64,000 nt of DNA from Pseudoalteromonas sp. SMS1 (GCF_021530565.1 NZ_JAKGBI010000012.1:1-64000); one strand, 5' to 3'; numbered from the stretch's first letter, positions 22,948 to 31,667 are shown. Notes: generated by a model from the sequence alone, not told the origin. A program made the numbers and translations.

Positions 22948-22973
22948 ACGAGCTCTACTGAGGTAGTGCTCGT
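22948..22973 (+). terminator. Hairpin after the ToxR-like regulator, possible terminator
   Basis: ACGAGC-t-CTAC and GTAG-t-GCTCGT pair around TGAG, with one T-T mismatch, 11 bases after the stop codon. There is no T-run, so it may instead protect the 3' end or act with Rho. Confidence 0.5.
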
Positions 22974-23486
22974 TGAGTCAATCATACTACGGTCAGTGCC
23001 ACTGCGTCCTATGGCCTAGCGCCTGTGCAATCAGAGAGAAACTGACGCCAATTCTCCAATCTTTTATACAGCTGCAAAAAACGATAGCTGTCTCGCCGGC
23101 GTATTAATCATTGAGCTACGGAGGTGTTTGAGCACGCCCGCGATTAAAAAATGTCACCGAGATAATCTGATACTCCGCTCAACGCGCTTTACTGTGGCCG
23201 TTATTTGTGGACTGTCGCCATGAAGGTCATAGGGTCAATTGTTTGCATGCGGTTTCTCAATGCACTCTCCATGTATTCACTGTCATGTCACTTTTGTAAT
23301 CTTACTCATCGCTTTTCAAGATGCTAAATCATCCTTGTTCTGTCAAAAATGACAGTTACTCAATTTTTGAGGTTTTATTAATATGCATGTGCTCGCTGAT
23401 CAATGGCAGCTGAGAAGAAGGGGGGCATGTGAAAAATGAAAAACATGTCACTTCTTACAGTTTTATAAAAACCAGAGTTTGCCATT
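22974..23486. other. Intergenic region upstream of lanKC
   Basis: About 510 bases without a gene I can support. Minus-strand frames here are short and have no ribosome binding site. The promoter of the small frame at 23487 and of lanKC may lie here. Confidence 0.4.
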
Positions 23487-23570
23487 ATGGCTAGGCACAA
23501 AACGAAAACTGAATTAGAGCATGAGTATGAACAATATTTTGAGGTTACAGCAATTACCACAACGACATAA
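23487..23570 (+). CDS. Possible 27-residue peptide ending in four threonines, upstream of lanKC
   Basis: The ATG at 23487 opens a frame of 27 codons: a charged, helix-prone start (MARHKTKTELEHEYEQYFEV) followed by TAITTTT and a stop. Class III precursors are small peptides encoded next to lanKC, and the charged leader plus a Thr-only tail would suit a Ser/Thr kinase-lyase. Doubts are serious. There is no clear ribosome binding site, there is no Cys, and the same frame continues after the TAA for another 36 helical-looking codons to a TGA at 23679-23681. It may therefore be a 63-codon gene broken by a nonsense mutation. Either reading needs homologues. Confidence 0.25.
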   Translation: MARHKTKTELEHEYEQYFEVTAITTTT

Positions 23571-23760
23571 CACAGAAGAGGGCGTTTGGAATTTTCACAG
23601 CGTAGTGAGAAGTACCTAGCACTCGCCTCTAGCATCAGGAAGTATGATTCAACCCCAACCATAGAGAGTCAATACCCCTGAGAGTCTGCGACGTGCCGGA
23701 TGATTGGTCGCGTCGTCCTGACAACTTTTCTAAAACAAATTGAACAATGAGAACGAAAAT

Positions 23761-26430
23761 ATGTTGGATAATTTATACACCTTTGCCGATAAGCATTTTT
23801 TCTCGCGACCATCAGAGTTAAGTGCTGATAAGGAATACAGTGAAGTTATAACCAGTTTGCTTTCGAAAGATTGGACAGTAAAAAGACACAATATTTGGTT
23901 GACGGCCACGCCAAAAAATATAGATATGCCGCTACAAGGATTTAAAATTCATGTCTCGGCAATTGAAGACGAAGCCATTGAAGTAATACATAAAGCGGTA
24001 CAAGTGTGTCTAGATCACAAAGCGGCTTTCAAAGTCATTTGCCGCAAAGATATTGCAAACCAATTGGCCTCAAAATCTACCGGTCGCAGTGGTTCAGGTA
24101 AATTAGTTACGATTTATCCGGTCAATATTGAGGCTTTTAAGGTCATAATCCACGCATTGTACATGGCCACCAAAGACAATAGCGGTCCATATATCCTATC
24201 CGATAAGCGTTATAAAGACAGTAAAGTGGTTCACTATCGCTATGGTGGTTACAAATTGATCCCTAAGCAGAAACCCGACGGCACGACAGATACATGCTTA
24301 ATTCAGCCTGACGGTACTTTGGTCAAAGATGAGCGGGCAGCATTTTATTCGTTGCCTAGTTGGGTTGATGAGCCATTTAAAGAGGAAGAGAGCACTGACA
24401 GCGCGTCGGAGATCACGCCTTTGGCTGGTCGGTATCAAGTACTGGAAGCCCTTTCTTTTTCTAACAGTGGGGGGGTCTATAAAGCGCTAGATTTACACAC
24501 TGAAAAAATGGTTGTGGTCAAAGAGGCACGTCCATATGTACAGTTTTCTTCACTCAATACGAAGTCAATTTATGCCGATACGGTTTTGAAGAACGAGCAC
24601 AAAATCCTTGAGGCCTTGCAAGGCAGTGAATACTTCCCAAAACCCGTCGATTGTTTTTCAGAATGGGAGCATTCATTCTTAGTGGCGGAGTTTGTGCAAG
24701 GGGAAGCAATTCGCTCACTCAGCGCCAAAGAGGCAGTCACCTTAATGCCATTTACAGGGAACTTGGCAACGGCGGAAAAGTTTAAGCAACAGTTTACTTG
24801 GATCTCTCAATCTTGTATCGAAGCGATTACCTACGCTCACAGTCAGGAAATCGTTTTAGCTGATATTTCACCGAATAATATCATGGTTGATATCACCAAT
24901 AAACGTATTAAATTTATCGACTTAGAAGGGGCGTTTCGAGTTGATATTGCGCATGAGCATCGAGACAGCATCCCTATTCTGGCAACGCCTGGGTTTACTG
25001 AGCAGGCTACTCTGGCCAAAGAGGGAGCAACATACAAAGGTGACTGGTATGGATTATCAATGGTGTTATACAGCATGCTATTGCCGATACAGCAAGCCTT
25101 TGACATGAATGCTGAGTTCAAATGGACTTTGCTAGAGAAAATGGTTAAAGACAGCGGCTTACCAGCGCAAGTGACGGATGTTATCGACTCGCTCTCGAAA
25201 GGGTTAGTTGCGGATGCCAAAGTACTTTTAAATGAGCTCGATAATATCTCCTTGTCGAAAGAGGTGGCAGGCAAGATAGAAAGATTAGATGCATTCCCAG
25301 CAGTGCCATCTAACTTTTATGAAGTCGAACATACACTTCAGCGTTCGTTAAGCAACATTACTCAATTACTGCGTACGGGCATTGAGCGTCAAGGTCATGA
25401 CTTTTATTTACCTGTGGATTTCCAAGCATTCGATACACATATGGGATCACTTGCCTTTGGTTACTCTGGACCTGCTTTGTTGCTTGCTCGCGCATGTAAA
25501 GATATACCACAGGGCCTCGCTTCAGAGTTGGATAAGAGCTTTGCTGAAAAAGAGGCATCTCCTGGCATACTGGTTGGCTACGCAGGTATGGCACTGAGTC
25601 AAATTGAGCTGGGCAATTATGATGTTGCACGTGAATTATTGATGAAATCAATGCTTGTTCCATATGAGCAGCAAGCGAGTAATTTTGCCTATGGCTTAGC
25701 TGGTATTGGCCATGGCTTTGTAAAATTGTATCAGCACACACAAAGGTCAAGCGATTTACAGCAAGCGATTGAAGCGGCTTGGTTGCTAAGAAACCGCAGA
25801 ACCTTTGAACACGGTGGCTACAAATATGGGTCAAGCGTAGAAGGCAATGAGGGCGTTGGGTTTATGTATGGCAGTGCCGGTATAGCCCTCTTTTTAACCC
25901 AACTCTTTACTGTAACCAATAAAGAAAACTACCTTGAAGAGGCGAGGTTAGCACTGCAATTTGACTTACATGCGGGACTCAATTCTGATGGCCACTATCA
26001 ATGGGGGGATTCGCAAAACAGTGCTTTAGTACTGCCCTATATTGAAAATGGGTCTGCGGGTATTGGCTCGGTGGTTTTGCGCCTGTATCAAGCAACGAAG
26101 GACGAATATTATTTGGATATTGCCCGTAAACTTGCCTTGAGCTCATACTCGCTTTATACCGCTCAGCAAGGCCTTTTCTCAGGTTCTGTAGGCATTGCAG
26201 ACTTCTTGTTTGACATGTATCAGGTAACACAAGAGCAGCAATATAAAGAGAGTGCACTCAGTATATTAGAGCGCTCGGTGCTCTTCTCTGTATCGCGAGA
26301 TGAAGGCGAATTGTTCCCCGGCCGCACCTTGATTCGGCTGTCCACCGACTTAGCAATGGGCTCCTCGGGTATCGGTATCGTTTTTGACCGCGTGTTGAAT
26401 AACAAATCACGTCCGTTTTTTGATATCTAA
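23761..26430 (+). CDS. Class III lanthionine synthetase LanKC (lyase-kinase-cyclase)
   Basis: 889 residues from the ATG at 23761 (GAGAAC upstream); an in-frame TTG at 23740 is an alternative. The N-terminal lyase-like domain has FKIHVSAI, RSGSGKLVTIYP and SKVVHYRYGGY (about 155-164), as in LanKC enzymes. A Ser/Thr-kinase-like domain follows: a Gly-rich loop near SNSGGVYKAL, VVVKEA with the ATP lysine at about 254, LADISPNNIMV with the catalytic Asp at about 368, and FIDLEGAF replacing DFG. The last 350 residues are LanC-like, with repeated GYAGMAL, YGLAGIGHG, YGSAGIAL and GSVGIADF turns. They lack the Cys and Cys-His zinc ligands, which places it in class III and not class IV. Such enzymes phosphorylate and eliminate Ser/Thr and may add Cys. 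The nearby precursor candidates have no Cys. Confidence 0.9.
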   Translation: MLDNLYTFADKHFFSRPSELSADKEYSEVITSLLSKDWTVKRHNIWLTATPKNIDMPLQGFKIHVSAIEDEAIEVIHKAVQVCLDHKAAFKVICRKDIANQLASKSTGRSGSGKLVTIYPVNIEAFKVIIHALYMATKDNSGPYILSDKRYKDSKVVHYRYGGYKLIPKQKPDGTTDTCLIQPDGTLVKDERAAFYSLPSWVDEPFKEEESTDSASEITPLAGRYQVLEALSFSNSGGVYKALDLHTEKMVVVKEARPYVQFSSLNTKSIYADTVLKNEHKILEALQGSEYFPKPVDCFSEWEHSFLVAEFVQGEAIRSLSAKEAVTLMPFTGNLATAEKFKQQFTWISQSCIEAITYAHSQEIVLADISPNNIMVDITNKRIKFIDLEGAFRVDIAHEHRDSIPILATPGFTEQATLAKEGATYKGDWYGLSMVLYSMLLPIQQAFDMNAEFKWTLLEKMVKDSGLPAQVTDVIDSLSKGLVADAKVLLNELDNISLSKEVAGKIERLDAFPAVPSNFYEVEHTLQRSLSNITQLLRTGIERQGHDFYLPVDFQAFDTHMGSLAFGYSGPALLLARACKDIPQGLASELDKSFAEKEASPGILVGYAGMALSQIELGNYDVARELLMKSMLVPYEQQASNFAYGLAGIGHGFVKLYQHTQRSSDLQQAIEAAWLLRNRRTFEHGGYKYGSSVEGNEGVGFMYGSAGIALFLTQLFTVTNKENYLEEARLALQFDLHAGLNSDGHYQWGDSQNSALVLPYIENGSAGIGSVVLRLYQATKDEYYLDIARKLALSSYSLYTAQQGLFSGSVGIADFLFDMYQVTQEQQYKESALSILERSVLFSVSRDEGELFPGRTLIRLSTDLAMGSSGIGIVFDRVLNNKSRPFFDI

Positions 26431-26638
26431 CCGAGTTGGCTGTTTGACGACGGCGTTCAATAGTAAAAGGAAAATTGGCAGGAAACTAAAGCTCGCTTAC
26501 AAACAATAAAAATAAATAATAACAACAAAATAATAAAAAAGAGCGGGTTTTGGTAGTGACAGGGAAGTCACGCTAGGGAGAGGGGACGCATCATTGTGTG
26601 ACTCGGTAAGGGCGTACACAGCCACTGTTGAGTTTTTT
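26431..26638. other. A-rich spacer between lanKC and the repeat array
   Basis: About 200 bases with a long A-rich stretch (about 26505-26550) followed by a G-rich part. A half-site CTTACA at 26496-26501 is the right half of the GacA/UvrY box, but the left half is not there. No intrinsic terminator for lanKC is visible before the repeats. Confidence 0.4.
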
Positions 26639-27385
26639 GTTCTCTGGCAAGGACGCCAGCCTTACTGACTGAGTAAGAGAGGCCAGGAAGCAGATGTCAG
26701 GTCATGGTTTACCTGAGAGAGCAACGTGCACAGGACGTGCACACACCGATTTATTTTTTTGTTCTCTGGCAAGGACGCCAGCCTTACTTGACTGAGTAAG
26801 AGAGGCCAGGAAGCAGATGTCAGGTCATGGTTTACCTGAGAGAGCAACGTGCACAGGACGTGCACACACCGATTTATTTTTTCGTTCTCTGGCAAGGACG
26901 CCAGCCTTACTTGACTGAGTAAGAGAGGCCAGGAAGCAGATGTCAGGTCATGGTTTATCTGAGAGAGCAACGTGCACAGGACGTGCACACACCGATTTAT
27001 TTTTCGTTCTCTGGCAAGGACGCCAGCCTTACTTGACTGAGTAAGAGAAGCCAGGAAGCAGATGTCAGGTCATGGTTTGCCTGAGAGAACAACGTGCACA
27101 GGACGTGCACACACCGATTTATTTTTTCGTTCTCTGGCAAGGACGCCAGCCTTACTTGGCTGAGTAAGAGAGGCTAGGAGGCAGATATTGGGTCATAGTT
27201 TATCTGAGCGAACAGTGTGCATAATATGCGCACAGATGATTTATTTCCATTTCCTTTTCCTTGGCAAGGAGGCCAACCTTATTGTATTGAATAAGAGATG
27301 CTAGGAGGCAAAGTGCAGGTGACTCAGAGTGTTGGCGTGCAAGTTGGCGCTATATTTTCGATTTCTGGCAAGGACGCCGGCCATG
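26639..27385 (+). repeat. Tandem array of five 122-123-bp units plus two decayed units, with GGA hairpin loops
   Basis: Units begin with GTTCTCTGGCAAGGACGCC at 26639, 26761, 26884, 27006 and 27129; diverged copies begin near 27256 and 27360. Each good unit can form on the plus strand: CTGGC-AAGGAC-GCCAG, CTTACT-TGACTG-AGTAAG, CAGGT-CATGGTTT-ACCTG and GTGCAC-AGGAC-GTGCAC. The first and fourth hairpins present AGGA in a five- or six-base loop, and a further CCAGGAAG lies between them. I count about 17 GGA in the array. This is the layout of RNAs that bind CsrA/RsmA. It may also be an untranscribed satellite or part of the lanKC 3' end. A minus-strand frame across units 1-3 is a by-product of the repeat length. 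Confidence 0.9.
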
Positions 27386-27962
27386 CTCTTATGCACTAAG
27401 TGCGAATATCACACACCTAGCCTTTTATTTCTCCCTAAAGGCAGGCACCTTTGCTATCCCAAATGACTGTTAACTTTGCATACTACCGCACCTTGCTGTA
27501 TCTCACTTGGTTGCACCACTCTTGTTGGGGGCAATGTAGGTGTTTATGGAAAAAATTATCACGGTATAATTCAGCAAAATTTGTGTCAAAGTGCGAAGAG
27601 TTCAAGAGTTACCCCTCAGGCGATAGCGTCGTTTCACGAGCTAGAGCAAAGTATATTAACGTGCAAGTCACCCTTGATTACTGCTGGGCATTTTTGACGG
27701 CGTGTTAATTGGGGGGCTAAAAGCTTATCGTTTTCGCCCTTTCTCATGTCAATCGCCACCCGCATGTGAACGCTTATTGCGGTATTCAGTTTGTATGTTT
27801 CAACATCAAAATACCAAGCGCCAAATGATACGGTGGGTGATGCCATTGTGCATATCGGGAAGCTAAGGGGAGTGACAGTCATATATGTGCGTGAAAAGGT
27901 ACCAATAAACTTTTACTGACGAGAAAGATCACAGACGCGATTAGGTTGAGGTGTGCATGTAT
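27386..27962. other. Intergenic region between the repeat array and a LuxR gene
   Basis: About 580 bases. Short frames on both strands exist, but none has a ribosome binding site or protein-like composition. I see no tRNA or mobile element. Confidence 0.45.
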
Positions 27963-27988
27963 ATCATAGCCTAATTAGAGGCTATGAT
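27963..27988 (-). terminator. Hairpin over the stop codon of the LuxR-type gene
   Basis: ATCATAGCC at 27963-27971 pairs with GGCTATGAT at 27980-27988. The stop codon of the minus-strand gene lies in the loop. No U-run follows on the minus strand, so termination is only possible, not shown. Confidence 0.4.
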
Positions 27989-28628
27989 TAAAAAGGTACT
28001 TTACGATGGCTTGTTGTCTGTTTGCACTGTTGGTTTTCTCAATGCAGTTGCTCAAGTGAAAATTAACAGTACGCTCCGATATCCCCAATATTTGACTGAT
28101 CTCCCAAGATGTTTTGCCCTCAGATGCCCAAAGTATGCAATCACGCTCTCGTTTAGTAATTTTGACTGTTTCTTTGGAGATACAACGCTTTAAAGCAAGT
28201 AATAAGTGTGGCCCTAAAATACTCCAGTACCACTCTTGCTGTTGCGGCGTGATATACGACTCGCTGGTGATGAGAATGCTCCCTAAGATACCGCTGACAC
28301 CGCGAATAGGTATAATCAATCCGTATGTACTGTCTTTGACATTTAAAGAGCAAGGAGTATGACTTTCTCTGCAATGCTCATAGATAACGTCAAGGTTGAG
28401 TATTTCCTCTATTTCATAGCTTTTTGGCCCAATGATTTGATGCTGATATGACGTTGGTGAAAGTGGTGTAAAGCCAATTAAATGTATCGAATCACTGTGA
28501 ATACGTGCAGCAATGTCTCTCAGCCAATGATCAATGTGGGCCAGTGTGTCTAAATTCCCTGCTGCAACAATGAGAGGCTTAAAACTCAATATATTAGAAA
28601 ATGTATTTTCTAAGTTGTGATTGTTCAT
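27975..28628 (-). CDS. LuxR-type transcriptional regulator (copy 1)
   Basis: 217 residues. The C-terminal helix-turn-helix is clear: ITKRERDCILWASEGKTSWE at about 157-176, then ISQILGISERTVNFHLSNCI, and NSANRQQAIVKYL. This is the form found in quorum-sensing LuxR proteins. The N-terminal 150 residues should be a ligand-binding domain, but I could not find the conserved Trp/Tyr/Asp pattern of acyl-homoserine-lactone sensors, and no luxI-like synthase is in the window. It may be a LuxR solo. It is a paralogue of the gene at 30564-31235, and the HTH parts are nearly identical. Both flank the lipoprotein gene on the same strand, pointing to control of the nearby peptide genes. Confidence 0.88.
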   Translation of the reverse strand: MNNHNLENTFSNILSFKPLIVAAGNLDTLAHIDHWLRDIAARIHSDSIHLIGFTPLSPTSYQHQIIGPKSYEIEEILNLDVIYEHCRESHTPCSLNVKDSTYGLIIPIRGVSGILGSILITSESYITPQQQEWYWSILGPHLLLALKRCISKETVKITKRERDCILWASEGKTSWEISQILGISERTVNFHLSNCIEKTNSANRQQAIVKYLFNHSL

Positions 28629-29358
28629 CTTAGTTCCCGCAATTAATGAGCGTTGATGGGGCTATAGTGACGCTAATAAATTCACCTTGCAAATTTCTGG
28701 ATATTTATTAATAAGTATAAAAAACATGTATTTAACCTTATTTATTATGGTTGAAATGATTGCACAATGGATTCTTTATAAGTATGTCAGCGCAGGCTAT
28801 GATTTATTAATTATTCCGAACGAATAACCACAGCTTGATTTACCACAACTGACTGACTTTTGTTTAACTTAACCTCATGTTGGATGCGTCATTCGGGTCA
28901 TTGGCATGGTTTCGTGAAACCTTGATGATCGGGAGCGGGGTTTTATGCTGGTTAATGGGGTCGATTGCCAGAAGGGTTGTCTATCATTGCTGTGTACTCA
29001 ATGGTGTGCCGCTCAGTATTAGCGTCTGTTTTAATACAAGCGTCCTGTTTTGCTCAAAATACAACGAAGTTCACCGTGCAAAGCGCTTTGCTTTTGATTT
29101 CATATGTGTCATGCGATGATAACGGTAAACTCACGCCGCGCATTACGCTATTGGCGTTGTCTGGGAGGCGCCAATGGTAGGGGTATTTTACGGGGCATGT
29201 TGAGCTGGTGGTAAGTATTTAGGTGAATGGTGTGAGTGAACAGGATAGGGCGAAGCAATCGCCATGGCTTGAATCGTGTTTGAAAGAGACGTCGTTTACG
29301 CAGTGATGTGCCTGATGCGAGCGATTAATACTACACACGGTATGGCGTATCAGAAATG
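28629..29358. other. Intergenic region between LuxR copy 1 and the lipoprotein gene
   Basis: About 730 bases. The first part is AT-rich and should contain the promoter of LuxR copy 1. A frame of 33 codons (28726-28827, plus) lacks a ribosome binding site and is not called. A near-palindrome GGTTTCGTGAAACC lies at 28908-28921. Confidence 0.4.
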
Positions 29359-29360
29359 AA

Positions 29361-29412
29361 AAAAGCGCCCTATTAAAGTAGCGGACACGGGTGCTATTTT
29401 AAAGGGCGCTTG
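29361..29412 (-). terminator. Rho-independent terminator of the peptide-LuxR-lipoprotein transcript
   Basis: On the minus strand a stem of about 20 bp (AAGCGCCCT plus TTAAAATAGC, with a wobble pair, against their complements) is followed by a run of T. It starts 23 bases after the stop of the lipoprotein gene. Confidence 0.85.
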
Positions 29413-29434
29413 AACAAAAAAGTAAGTAATAAAA

Positions 29435-30547
29435 TTAGAGTAATTCTGTAAACTTAAAAGATTCGCCGGTACCTAGTACACGTACTTTGAAGCTTGGGTT
29501 TAATTCTTTGGCGGCATAAGCAAGTCTGCGCAGTGGCTCGTTAACATGCTCAAACCCAAGTTGCCATGTGCCATAGCCCCAGGGGATAAATACCTTACAG
29601 TGCAGATCTTGCGCCGCTTTTAACGCATCCTCAGGTGACAGGTGCATACTTCTATAGTGCTTTCCATAGGCTGCTATTGGCATCATGCAGATATCAATAT
29701 CCCCATATGCATTTTGTATATCATGGAAAATTGGGCTGTACCCTGTATCGCCTGCAAAATATATTTTCAGTTCACCGGTATTGATGATCCAACCACCCCA
29801 TAAACTTTGGTTCCGATCGAAAACGCCTCTTTTGGAGTAATGATGCGCTGGTACAAAGTGGATTTTATTCTGCTTGTAATCCACGTCGGTATACCAATCC
29901 ATGGCATATACACGATTAAATTTTCCTGCGAGCTCATCTTGCATGCCTAATGGTAAAAAAATATCAAGGCCGGTCCCCAATTCTGATAAGGTCTCATTGG
30001 AGAAATGGTCGTAATGGTCATGGGATATTAATACGCTATCGACGAATGACAGCGCTTTCGATGCCACAGGTGCTGGTCTTAAACGCTTTAACTCATCAAA
30101 TATCATTGTGCCTACGGCACCGATTATGCCATCAAACTCACCAAGTACAGGATCTGTTAAAAAGCTATTTCCATGGCTGTCCTGAATTAAAAAACTCGCA
30201 TGACCCAGCCACGTAATCATATTGTGAGACTGGCGATGTATAGAGAGCGGAAATAGATTATCCCGATAATTGAATCCATGGGTTTTATCAAATCCGGCGT
30301 AATAGAGCTTAAAGATACTGTCTTTAATCGGCTTTCTTTCTGCTGGTGTCACGAAGTCTATTGTATCAATCTCATGATAGGGCCCTAGGCCCTGAAAGGG
30401 AGATACATAGAGGTTTTTATACGGTTTTACATCGTCGGCATGCAATGTGTTGTTTACTTTAACGATTGGGCTTGACGGCTGATTAGTATTGCACGCCGTG
30501 GTGGCCAGTATGGCTACACATAGCCCAATGTATTTAACCGATTGCAT
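29435..30547 (-). CDS. Metallo-beta-lactamase-fold lipoprotein, NAPE-PLD/UlaG-like
   Basis: 370 residues. The signal peptide ends in a lipobox, with acceptor Cys at residue 19 (ILATTACN). The hydrolase part has ITWLGHASFLIQ at 111-122, the zinc motif SHDHYDH at 175-181, FAGDTGYSP and a later HLSPEDAL. This order matches the NAPE-PLD-like branch of the superfamily, whose members cleave phosphodiester or lactone bonds. The substrate is unknown. It lies 16 bases downstream of the LuxR gene at 30564 and is probably co-transcribed with it and the three precursor peptides. It could act on an acylated or lactone signal, or be a resistance function; both are guesses. Confidence 0.87.
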   Translation of the reverse strand: MQSVKYIGLCVAILATTACNTNQPSSPIVKVNNTLHADDVKPYKNLYVSPFQGLGPYHEIDTIDFVTPAERKPIKDSIFKLYYAGFDKTHGFNYRDNLFPLSIHRQSHNMITWLGHASFLIQDSHGNSFLTDPVLGEFDGIIGAVGTMIFDELKRLRPAPVASKALSFVDSVLISHDHYDHFSNETLSELGTGLDIFLPLGMQDELAGKFNRVYAMDWYTDVDYKQNKIHFVPAHHYSKRGVFDRNQSLWGGWIINTGELKIYFAGDTGYSPIFHDIQNAYGDIDICMMPIAAYGKHYRSMHLSPEDALKAAQDLHCKVFIPWGYGTWQLGFEHVNEPLRRLAYAAKELNPSFKVRVLGTGESFKFTELL

Positions 30548-30563
30548 TTTATTTCCTTAAAAC

Positions 30564-31235
30564 TTATAAAATATTGGTGACAACGCATTTCGCGATTGCT
30601 TGAAGTCGATTTGCGCTGTTGGTCTTTTCAATACAATTGGCAAGGTGAAAGTTTACAGTGCGCTCGGACACACCTAAGATTTGGCTAATTTCCCATGATG
30701 TTTTCCCTTCACAGGCCCAAAGTAAGCAATCTCGCTCTCGTTTTGTGATTGCGACAAGGCGCTGTTTCGTCACTTTGAAATAAGCATGCACAAGGTAAGT
30801 TGCAATGGATGACCAATACCAACATAAATGCTCGACAGCCTCGGTGTCCTCAATGTGCAGCACGAGAGCGCCATGCTCATTGTGGCCCGCATGGACAGGT
30901 AACAGGTATAAATGCTGTGGATATAAGCTGCCAAACCGACTCAGTGAGATGGGGGAGGATTCCCTATTACAATACTGTTGTACTTCTTCACTTAATAGTA
31001 ATTGGTTAACAGCGCCGGACTGACTTCCAAACAATTTACTTTTGATAGACGTTGGCGTGATATGAGCAAACGCAATGAAGGTTAAAAAGCTAGGAGTCGA
31101 CATTGCTTGTAACTCTGACACTAGGTGGCGAAATTCAGTTTCACTTTTTACGTTGTCTATTTTATTCACGACTTCATTAAAGGCGGTTTGGGTGTAAATG
31201 CTGGCCGCTGCTTGCGCGATGATTGCTGAACTCAT
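30564..31235 (-). CDS. LuxR-type transcriptional regulator (copy 2)
   Basis: 223 residues. The HTH is at the C-terminus: VAITKRERDCLLWACEGKTS, WEISQILGVSERTVNFHLAN, NSANRLQAIAK. The N-terminal domain is about 155 residues and diverges from copy 1. It begins 33 bases after the stop of the third precursor peptide and ends 16 bases before the lipoprotein gene, so peptides, regulator and lipoprotein look like one operon. It probably regulates that operon. No acyl-homoserine-lactone synthase gene is in the window. Confidence 0.88.
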   Translation of the reverse strand: MSSAIIAQAAASIYTQTAFNEVVNKIDNVKSETEFRHLVSELQAMSTPSFLTFIAFAHITPTSIKSKLFGSQSGAVNQLLLSEEVQQYCNRESSPISLSRFGSLYPQHLYLLPVHAGHNEHGALVLHIEDTEAVEHLCWYWSSIATYLVHAYFKVTKQRLVAITKRERDCLLWACEGKTSWEISQILGVSERTVNFHLANCIEKTNSANRLQAIAKCVVTNIL

Positions 31236-31267
31236 GTCCGGTGCTCCACTTATTGAGACGTATTGAT

Positions 31268-31444
31268 TTATATTTCTGAAGGGCTTGTCACTGAAGTATC
31301 AGAGCTGTCGCCTTTGGGTGGTGTCGTTTTTAATAAATGAAATGACGTTGCACCGCCGTTTATCATCTGGGTCATGTTGACTGGTAAGCGGTTGCTGTCT
31401 TGGCTTAGGTTTTTGATTTTCTTTTTTGTAATTGCTAATTTCAT
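31268..31444 (-). CDS. Double-glycine precursor peptide 1, Cys-free Ser/Thr-rich core
   Basis: 58 residues, preceded by AAGGA. The leader MKLAITKKKIKNLSQD continues to a double glycine at residues 30-31 in MINGG. The 27-residue core starts ATSFHLLKTT, contains DSSDTSVTSPS and has no Cys. The leader resembles those of class I lanthipeptides found with LanB and C39 exporters (KLxLxKKxIxxLS pattern, then GG). It is the most diverged of the three copies and has the longest core. It is the last of the three genes and lies 32 bases before the LuxR gene. Confidence 0.82.
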   Translation of the reverse strand: MKLAITKKKIKNLSQDSNRLPVNMTQMINGGATSFHLLKTTPPKGDSSDTSVTSPSEI

Positions 31445-31499
31445 GGTCGTGTCCTTAATTTTATTATTATTATGTTTTTATTGGGTTTTTTGTTTTTTA

Positions 31500-31667
31500 T
31501 TAGTCTTGATGGTTTGGGCCTGAAGGCACGGTGACTGATGTATCAGAGCTACCGCGTTGCAGGTCAGATGATGTACCACCATTGATATATTTGGTCATTT
31601 CAACAGGAAGACGTTTGTTGTCCTGACTTAAGTTTTTGATTTTCCTTTTCGTCATCGCTAATTTCAT
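31500..31667 (-). CDS. Double-glycine precursor peptide 2, Cys-free Ser/Thr-rich core
   Basis: 55 residues. The leader starts MKLAMTKRKIKNLSQDNKRL and ends YINGG (GG at 30-31). The 24-residue core begins TSSDLQRG and contains SSDTSVTVPSGP, with no Cys. The upstream sequence GGACACGACC immediately before the ATG is identical to that of peptide 1, showing recent tandem duplication. Cleavage after GG fits the C39 peptidase exporter at 35340-37469. The core carries Ser and Thr that a LanB or LanKC could dehydrate, but it has no thiol for ring closure. Confidence 0.85.
   Translation of the reverse strand: MKLAMTKRKIKNLSQDNKRLPVEMTKYINGGTSSDLQRGSSDTSVTVPSGPNHQD

Noticed and set aside
23378-23662. 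Minus-strand frame of 94 codons upstream of lanKC
   Set aside because: Composition is unlike a protein, no ribosome binding site, and it overlaps the more plausible plus-strand short frame.
26481-26501. GacA/UvrY box upstream of the repeat array
   Set aside because: Only the CTTACA half is present; TGTAAG is missing at the required distance, so it is noted as a half-site only.
26662-26988. Minus-strand frame of 108 codons with a repeated peptide
   Set aside because: It follows the tandem DNA repeats; unit spacings of 122 and 123 break the frame soon after, it has no ribosome binding site, and the repeats are better explained by their hairpins.
26639-27385. CRISPR array as an explanation of the tandem repeats
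   Set aside because: Units are 122-123 bp of continuous similarity without unique spacers, and no cas genes are nearby.
27451-27882. Several overlapping frames of 70-85 codons
   Set aside because: They overlap on both strands, have no ribosome binding sites and show no recognisable motif.
28726-28827. 33-codon hydrophobic frame on the plus strand
   Set aside because: No ribosome binding site and no homologue known to me; probably chance in AT-rich DNA.
28908-28921. GGTTTCGTGAAACC as a possible parS site
   Set aside because: parS is 16 bp, TGTTTCACGTGAAACA. This sequence lacks two central bases and has changed ends, and it stands alone in accessory DNA.
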